From Bacteroidales bacterium Bact_07 (lineage in GTDB: Bacteria; Bacteroidota; Bacteroidia; Bacteroidales; Tenuifilaceae): 10,715 bases of DNA. The DNA lies in NCBI GenBank assembly GCA_001603415.1, contig LUYY01000027.1, forward strand, positions 1 to 10,715, given 5' to 3'. Under the pieces are notes generated by a model. That model did not search any database and was not told where the DNA came from. It saw only the letters and a list, made by a program, of their open reading frames with translations. The first letter of the stretch is position 1, and every line of letters begins with the position of its first letter. Made by a program: the position numbers and the translations under genes. Shown here piece by piece: positions 7,323-10,715 of this stretch.

Positions 7323-7769
7323 TTACTCGGAAACAACCTCGAACTCAATGCTAACCTTAACTTCGCGATGAAGTTTGATTTCGGCCTTATAGGTACCAAC
7401 CTCTTTAACCTGATCTTCGGATAGCGTAATGCTCTTGCGATCAATTTCGAAGCCTTTTGCTGCTAAAGCCTCAGCTATTTGGATATTATTTACTGATCCA
7501 AAAATCTTACCGGTTGAGCTTGTCTTGGCACCAATGGTGAGCTTAACGCCCTCAAGTTTCTTGGCAAGTTGTTCAGCTTCGGCTTTGATTTTTGCTTCCT
7601 TATGGGCTTGCTGTTTAATGTTTTCAGCAATTACCTTCTTGGCCGATTCGGTAGCGGTTACAGCCATTCCTCTTGGGATCAGGTAGTTGCGAGCGTAGCC
7701 GTTACGAACGGTAACAACATCGTTCTTATTACCCAAATTGGGAACATCCTGAAGTAGTATGATTTCCAT
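7323..7769 (-). CDS. rplI: 50S ribosomal protein bL9
   Basis: bL9 is a large-subunit protein near the base of the L1 stalk that extends outward and limits frameshifting and ribosome collisions. At 148 residues it has the normal two-domain build. The N-terminal rRNA-binding domain carries VRNGYARNYLIPRGMA (21-36). The long connecting helix is Ala/Lys/Glu-rich (about 41-75). The C-terminal domain includes GKIFGSVNN, the usual GKLFGSVT-type motif. It is the last gene of the rpsF-rpsR-rplI unit, 19 bases after the rpsR stop codon. Unlike most genes here it has a strong Shine-Dalgarno site. The hairpin at 7271-7306 ends the operon. Confidence 0.98.
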   Translation of the reverse strand: MEIILLQDVPNLGNKNDVVTVRNGYARNYLIPRGMAVTATESAKKVIAENIKQQAHKEAKIKAEAEQLAKKLEGVKLTIGAKTSSTGKIFGSVNNIQIAEALAAKGFEIDRKSITLSEDQVKEVGTYKAEIKLHREVKVSIEFEVVSE

Positions 7770-7776
7770 GTGCTTG

Positions 7777-7783
7777 TCCTCCT
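7777..7783 (-). promoter_or_regulatory. Strong Shine-Dalgarno site for rplI (AGGAGGA)
   Basis: On the minus strand AGGAGGA lies seven bases before the rplI ATG, within the 19-base rpsR-rplI gap. This is a near-ideal match to the 16S anti-Shine-Dalgarno tail. Such sites are rare in Bacteroidota, where the tail is sequestered on the ribosome. Confidence 0.85.
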
Positions 7784-7788
7784 ACCTG

Positions 7789-8058
7789 TTACTTTAATAA
7801 ATCGGTTACAAATGGAAGCAATGCCAGGTGGCGTGCCCTTTTAACGGCAGTTGCTACCTTACGCTGATACTTCTGCGAAGTTCCAGTAATACGACGAGGT
7901 AGAATTCTTCCCTGTTCGTTCAAGAACTTTTTGAGGAACTCAGGATCCTTGTAGTCAATGTACTTGATGTTGTTCTTGCGGAAACGGCAGTACTTTTTCT
8001 TTTTAATCTCAACACTTGGGGGCGTGAGATATCTGATTTCTGATTGATTCTGGCTCAT
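7789..8058 (-). CDS. rpsR: 30S ribosomal protein bS18
   Basis: bS18 binds the small-subunit platform together with bS6. It has 89 residues with the family core KKKKYCRFRKNNIKYIDYKD, then ILPRRITGTSQKYQRKVATAVKRARHLALLPF. In the published F. johnsoniae ribosome, bS18, bS6 and bS21 hold the 3' tail of 16S rRNA and block Shine-Dalgarno pairing. The start codon lies three bases after the rpsF stop (TAA GCT ATG), so the two genes are tightly coupled. A GGAGG site eight bases upstream overlaps the last codons of rpsF. Confidence 0.98.
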   Translation of the reverse strand: MSQNQSEIRYLTPPSVEIKKKKYCRFRKNNIKYIDYKDPEFLKKFLNEQGRILPRRITGTSQKYQRKVATAVKRARHLALLPFVTDLLK

Positions 8059-8061
8059 AGC

Positions 8062-8415
8062 TTAACCCTCCATAGTTTTTGGTTCAACCTTGGTGTTACG
8101 TCTTTTTTGAGCGAACTCCACATGGTGTTTATCCATCTTCACGGTTAGGAAGCGGATTATACGCTCATCACGACGATACTGGGTTTCCAGCTTATCAATC
8201 AATGCGCCATCGGCTTTAAACTCAATGAGGTGGTAAAAACCGGTGGTCTTTTTCTGGATGGGGTAGGCCAACTTTCTTAATCCCCAACTCTCTTCATGGA
8301 CAATTTCACCACCATTCTCAGTGATGAAATCCCTGAACTTGGTAACCGTTTCCTTCATCTGGGCCTCAGACAAAACGGGAGTAGCAATGAAAACGGTTTC
8401 GTACTGATTTAACAT
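8062..8415 (-). CDS. rpsF: 30S ribosomal protein bS6
   Basis: bS6 pairs with bS18 on the platform of the small subunit. The protein has 117 residues and starts with the typical MLNQYETVFI strand, followed by ESWGLRKLAYPIQKKTTGFYHLIEF and the RRDERIIRFLTVKMDKH segment. The tail after residue 100 is basic and probably disordered. It is the first gene of the operon. Its ATG has no Shine-Dalgarno site, only an A/T-rich leader of roughly 20-30 bases downstream of a canonical promoter. That leader looks too short to hold the S6:S18-binding RNA motif known from rpsF leaders in other bacteria. Confidence 0.98.
   Translation of the reverse strand: MLNQYETVFIATPVLSEAQMKETVTKFRDFITENGGEIVHEESWGLRKLAYPIQKKTTGFYHLIEFKADGALIDKLETQYRRDERIIRFLTVKMDKHHVEFAQKRRNTKVEPKTMEG
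8067..8071 (-). promoter_or_regulatory. Shine-Dalgarno site for rpsR (GGAGG)
   Basis: On the minus strand GGAGG (followed by GTT) lies eight bases before the rpsR ATG and is built into the final Met-Glu-Gly codons of rpsF. Ribosomes finishing rpsF would cover it, which fits coupled translation. Confidence 0.75.
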
Positions 8416-8444
8416 AGTTAATTGATTTTATTTAAATTAGCGCG

Positions 8445-8475
8445 CAAATTTAAGCCTTTTACTTGTAACTGCAAA
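8445..8475 (-). promoter_or_regulatory. Bacteroidota-type promoter of the rpsF-rpsR-rplI operon
   Basis: On the minus strand a -33 TTTG (8472-8475) and a -7 TAAATTTG (8445-8452) are separated by 19 bases. Both elements match the known Bacteroidota consensus (TTTG and TAnnTTTG). Transcription should start near 8437-8441, leaving a leader of about 25 bases to the rpsF ATG. Confidence 0.8.
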
Positions 8476-8494
8476 ACATTTTTAATCCATTCCC

Positions 8495-8728
8495 ATGAAA
8501 AAAAACGAAAAAATCATTTGCCATTGCAATGGCGTTTCGGAAAAGGCTGTCGTTAAAACAATTCATCAAAAGGGCGCAATTGGGATGAATGATATCCAAA
8601 GACTAACTTTGGCTGCCACTGGATGCCGAAGATGTTTTGCTCAGGTTGAAGAAATTCTTCTTTCCGAGTTGGATAAACTCAAGGTAAATGGATTACAGCT
8701 GAAAATCAACTTTAACGAAGACAAATGA
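8495..8728 (+). CDS. Small BFD-like [2Fe-2S]-binding protein
   Basis: The 77-residue protein matches the BFD-like [2Fe-2S] domain: Cys9-x-Cys11, then 32 residues, then Cys44-x2-Cys47, with the helical segment MNDIQRLTLAATGCRRC between. In E. coli the related Bfd passes electrons to bacterioferritin to release stored iron; the same fold also occurs fused to nitrite reductases and NifU. This copy stands alone, and neither a bacterioferritin nor a reductase is nearby, so the partner is unknown. The last 25 residues form a charged tail beyond the iron-sulfur fold. The gene diverges from rpsF (79-base gap) and has neither a clear Shine-Dalgarno site nor a clear -7 box. It converges on the next gene with 11 bases between stop codons and no terminator. 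Confidence 0.85.
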   Translation: MKKNEKIICHCNGVSEKAVVKTIHQKGAIGMNDIQRLTLAATGCRRCFAQVEEILLSELDKLKVNGLQLKINFNEDK

Positions 8729-8739
8729 TGTTTATGCTC

Positions 8740-9621
8740 CTAATCTTTGTCGGCCAGTAAATCGTGAATTCTATTGAAAAGGATGGCTTTATTCTGTCGG
8801 TTTGAACGTTGCAAGGCTACCGATGCGTTATAGATTAGCTGCAGAATTGATTCCTTATTGCTGCATGGCAGGTAGAAGTTTATCTCTTCCTCAATCTTTT
8901 GTTGCTTTAGAAACAGTTCAATCTCTTTAGCACCGAAAAGCGATCCTTGGTTAAAAGGGTTGATGTAAAAGAGAATGCTTCTTTTTTCCTCAGCCGGATA
9001 GTCGCTGGTTTTTTGGTAATACCTATCCTTATATCCAAGCACAAAATTGTGGGGTAGGTTAACACAGTAAATGGGTAAGCCAAGCTTTTGAGCAATAATC
9101 GCATAGAAGAGCGAAAGAATAATTGGCCCGCCCTGTTTCGTTTCTATAAGGGTGTTGATAAAGTAATTCTTTGGAGCAAAATAGTTCGATGTATCGGGTT
9201 TATAACCATGCAAGGTAAATAGTACGTGGTTAATGATTTTTACTTTCTCAAGTGCTGTTAGGCTGTTGTTAAGTTCAAGCCAAATATCGCGCCTAATCTT
9301 TTCTATTTCATCGTAAATGGGCCCGGCATTCAGATCGGGATATTGAATTTTGCTAACCAGAATTGTACCTTGGAGTAAGTCCATTTCGGGCGATTGTGCC
9401 CACTTTTGAAACTCGTCAGCTAGGTAATTGTACTGAATCGAATCGATTATGTTCTCAATTCTATTTTGTAGTAAAGGATCGGTCGATTTTTCCCATACGT
9501 TTTCAAGTATAGGTATAACCTCATTCCCCTCCTTGATGATCTTATCGGCCACCGTAGTAAACACCTTGGTGTCGGGGTCATCGAGGAGGGTGATGAGTGA
9601 TTTTATGTACTTGGCATCCAA
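8740..9621 (-). CDS. SirB1-type transglutaminase-like protein
   Basis: The 293-residue protein resembles the SirB1/Transglut_core2 family. The match covers about residues 130-200: LFTLHGYKPDTSNYFAPKN, then GGPIILSLFYAIIAQKLGLP and LPHNFVLGY, which correspond to the family's (R)GIPISLS-type and LPGHFLVRY-type motifs. The first 65 residues are helical and HEAT-like. No signal peptide is seen, so it is probably cytoplasmic. Where relatives often have DPF, this one has NPF (FYINPFNQG). Whether family members are enzymes is unclear, so no reaction is assigned. The start is an in-frame TTG six bases after the stop codon of the upstream phosphorylase gene; no in-frame ATG lies near it, because the ATG two bases downstream is out of frame. 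Translation is probably coupled. Confidence 0.8.
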   Translation of the reverse strand: MDAKYIKSLITLLDDPDTKVFTTVADKIIKEGNEVIPILENVWEKSTDPLLQNRIENIIDSIQYNYLADEFQKWAQSPEMDLLQGTILVSKIQYPDLNAGPIYDEIEKIRRDIWLELNNSLTALEKVKIINHVLFTLHGYKPDTSNYFAPKNYFINTLIETKQGGPIILSLFYAIIAQKLGLPIYCVNLPHNFVLGYKDRYYQKTSDYPAEEKRSILFYINPFNQGSLFGAKEIELFLKQQKIEEEINFYLPCSNKESILQLIYNASVALQRSNRQNKAILFNRIHDLLADKD

Positions 9622-9627
9622 TCCCTT

Positions 9628-10506
9628 TTATTCTAAAGTTGATAGTTTATCGAGAGTTTTCTCAATAAGCGAGTTGATATAAGGCTTGTAATCCTTTGTG
9701 GCATCTTTAATTACACGGTTTGCTATGATGGTGCAAATGGTAACTGCATCGTGACCCAGCAATAGCGATAAACCGTTTATAGCAGAGCTTTCCATTTCAA
9801 AGTTGGTAATTTTTCGGCCCTTATAGGTAAAATCAACAATTTTGTCGTTTAGTTTAGGATCGGCAAGCGGAAGGCGGAGGACACGCCCCTGTGGGCCATA
9901 GAACCCCGGAGCCGATATGGTTACTCCAGAAATAGTAAAATCGGAGAACAGCGCTACCAGTTTAGGCGATGATTTGCAGAAGTAAGGCTTTGCACATTGC
10001 GGATTCCAGTTGGTGTGCTTTAGGAACGCCTCTTCCATCTCAAGGTCGCTTACTTTGTTTCGATTGGCGTAAAAGTTAAGTAACCCATCGAATCCAATAC
10101 TTATTTCGGTCATCACAAAACTACCCAAGTCTATTTCGGGTTGCAGCGCACCCGAAGTGCCAAGTCGCACTAAAGTTAACTTCTTTTTTTCTGTCTTTTC
10201 GGTTCTGGTTTTGAGGTCGATGTTAACCAGTGCATCGAGTTCGTTAACCACAATGTCAATATTATCGGTTCCTATACCGGTCGAAAGCACGGTTATGCGC
10301 TTGCCCTTAAATGTCCCGGTAACAGTTTTGAACTCACGGTTCGATACAGACAGCTCTTGGGTATCAAAAAATCTTGCAACGGTATCAACTCTGCCCGGAT
10401 CGCCCACCAGTATCACTTTGTCAGCCAGTTGCTCGGGCTTTAAATGTAAATGGAATACACTTCCATCGGGGTTGATAATTAGTTCAGATGATTCTATAAC
10501 TCTCAT
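9628..10506 (-). CDS. Nucleoside phosphorylase, uridine phosphorylase family
   Basis: This family cleaves nucleosides with phosphate to free base and ribose 1-phosphate (NP-I fold), a salvage step in the cytoplasm. From the ATG at 10506 it has 292 residues. Key motifs are LVGDPGR (33-39, phosphate binding), STGIGTDNIDIVVNEL (75-90), RLGTSGAL (114-121), GFYGPQGR (201-208) and NFEMESSAI (235-243, whose Met-Glu contacts ribose). Uridine is the likely substrate by family resemblance, but the base-specificity residues cannot be judged by eye. A TTG at 10530 would add eight residues, but it forms the end of the candidate -7 box, so I prefer the ATG. The SirB1-type gene follows after six bases. Confidence 0.9.
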   Translation of the reverse strand: MRVIESSELIINPDGSVFHLHLKPEQLADKVILVGDPGRVDTVARFFDTQELSVSNREFKTVTGTFKGKRITVLSTGIGTDNIDIVVNELDALVNIDLKTRTEKTEKKKLTLVRLGTSGALQPEIDLGSFVMTEISIGFDGLLNFYANRNKVSDLEMEEAFLKHTNWNPQCAKPYFCKSSPKLVALFSDFTISGVTISAPGFYGPQGRVLRLPLADPKLNDKIVDFTYKGRKITNFEMESSAINGLSLLLGHDAVTICTIIANRVIKDATKDYKPYINSLIEKTLDKLSTLE

Positions 10507-10527
10507 GATTTTTATATTTAATTTTTG

Positions 10528-10557
10528 CAATTATAGCAAAGGTTTAGATTAAATCAA
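10528..10557 (-). promoter_or_regulatory. Candidate promoter of the nucleoside phosphorylase gene
   Basis: On the minus strand a TTG (10555-10557) and TATAATTG (10528-10535) are separated by 19 bases, the same spacing as at the rpsF promoter. The -7 box has one mismatch to TAnnTTTG. The leader to the ATG at 10506 would be about 15-20 bases. Confidence 0.55.
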
Positions 10558-10599
10558 CATTATTTAAAAAGTTTTAGCTTCGATACTTCTATTTATTGG

Positions 10600-10607
10600 T
10601 AAATTTG
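10600..10607 (+). promoter_or_regulatory. Candidate -7 box for the DUF4293-type gene (TAAATTTG)
   Basis: TAAATTTG is a full match to TAnnTTTG and is identical to the -7 box of the rpsF promoter. It lies 19 bases before the ATG at 10627. No clear -33 TTG is seen at the usual distance. Confidence 0.55.
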
Positions 10608-10626
10608 CAAAAAAAAACAAGCAACC

Positions 10627-10715
10627 ATGATTCAACGTATTCAAAGCCTGTTCTTACTTTTTGCAGTAATACTTATTGCAATATTGATGTCAAATCCCTT
10701 TGCAACATTTATAGT
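10627..10715 (+). CDS. Start of a DUF4293-type membrane protein (partial)
   Basis: Only the first 29 codons are in the window. They begin MIQRIQSLFLLFAV and continue as a hydrophobic first membrane segment, ending near SNPFATF. This opening (MIQRIQ then a hydrophobic helix) is typical of the DUF4293 family of small Bacteroidota inner-membrane proteins, whose function is unknown. The gene diverges from the nucleoside phosphorylase, with a 120-base AT-rich gap between the two ATG codons. The rest lies past the right edge. Confidence 0.75.
   Translation, partial: MIQRIQSLFLLFAVILIAILMSNPFATFI

Noticed and set aside
8416..8494. S6:S18-binding RNA leader upstream of rpsF
   Set aside because: The canonical promoter at 8445-8475 leaves only about 25 bases of leader, and no suitable hairpin was seen in it.
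10157..10552. 131-codon open frame on the plus strand
   Set aside because: It is antisense to the nucleoside phosphorylase, which has intact family motifs; the serine- and leucine-rich translation looks like a shadow frame.
1..10715. CRISPR array, insertion sequence, prophage or defence genes
   Set aside because: No regularly spaced repeats, transposase or integrase motifs, or attachment-type repeats were found; all genes look like core genes with similar base composition.

Overview
The window reads as ordinary core chromosome of a member of the Bacteroidota, most likely Bacteroidales or a close relative. The basis is protein style: DnaA, bS18 with a YCRFRK motif, an orphan MCE protein ending in NPKRYV, an LptD-like protein with a DLHCW motif near its C-terminus, and the start of a DUF4293-type membrane protein. 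The DNA agrees. Most genes lack Shine-Dalgarno sites, and several intergenic gaps carry the Bacteroidota promoter -7 box TAnnTTTG. Genus cannot be assigned from this view. No mobile element, CRISPR array, tRNA, rRNA or broken gene was found.

Layout, left to right. Positions 1-222 are non-coding apart from a terminator hairpin for dnaA. dnaA (minus, 223-1665) is preceded by a 326-base AT-rich gap holding a DnaA-box-like site and two inverted repeats. Next comes an envelope cluster: an MCE/MlaD-type lipid-transport protein and a SPOR-tailed N-acetylmuramoyl-L-alanine amidase (both minus), divergent from an LptD-like outer-membrane protein (plus), which is followed 16 bases later by ridA. A 15-bp perfect hairpin at 7271-7306 separates ridA from the convergent ribosomal operon rpsF-rpsR-rplI (minus, 8415 to 7323). 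A small BFD-like [2Fe-2S] protein (plus) diverges from rpsF and converges on a two-gene unit read on the minus strand: a uridine-phosphorylase-family protein, then a SirB1-type transglutaminase-like protein. At the right edge a DUF4293-type gene begins on the plus strand and runs out of the window.

How the genes fit together. The central block deals with the envelope: LPS delivery to the outer membrane (LptD-like), phospholipid traffic (MCE) and peptidoglycan cleavage (amidase). The ribosomal operon encodes bS6 and bS18, which in the Flavobacterium johnsoniae ribosome help bury the 16S anti-Shine-Dalgarno tail. Here the second and third genes of that operon carry strong Shine-Dalgarno sites and the first does not.

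I see no clearly new system. The most useful observations are: (a) the Shine-Dalgarno sites within the rpsF-rpsR-rplI operon; (b) in-frame upstream TTG or GTG codons that coincide with promoter -7 boxes and so probably give false N-terminal extensions in three genes; (c) an LptD-like protein with exactly two cysteines, one in each domain; and (d) opposed promoters in the short amidase/lptD gap.
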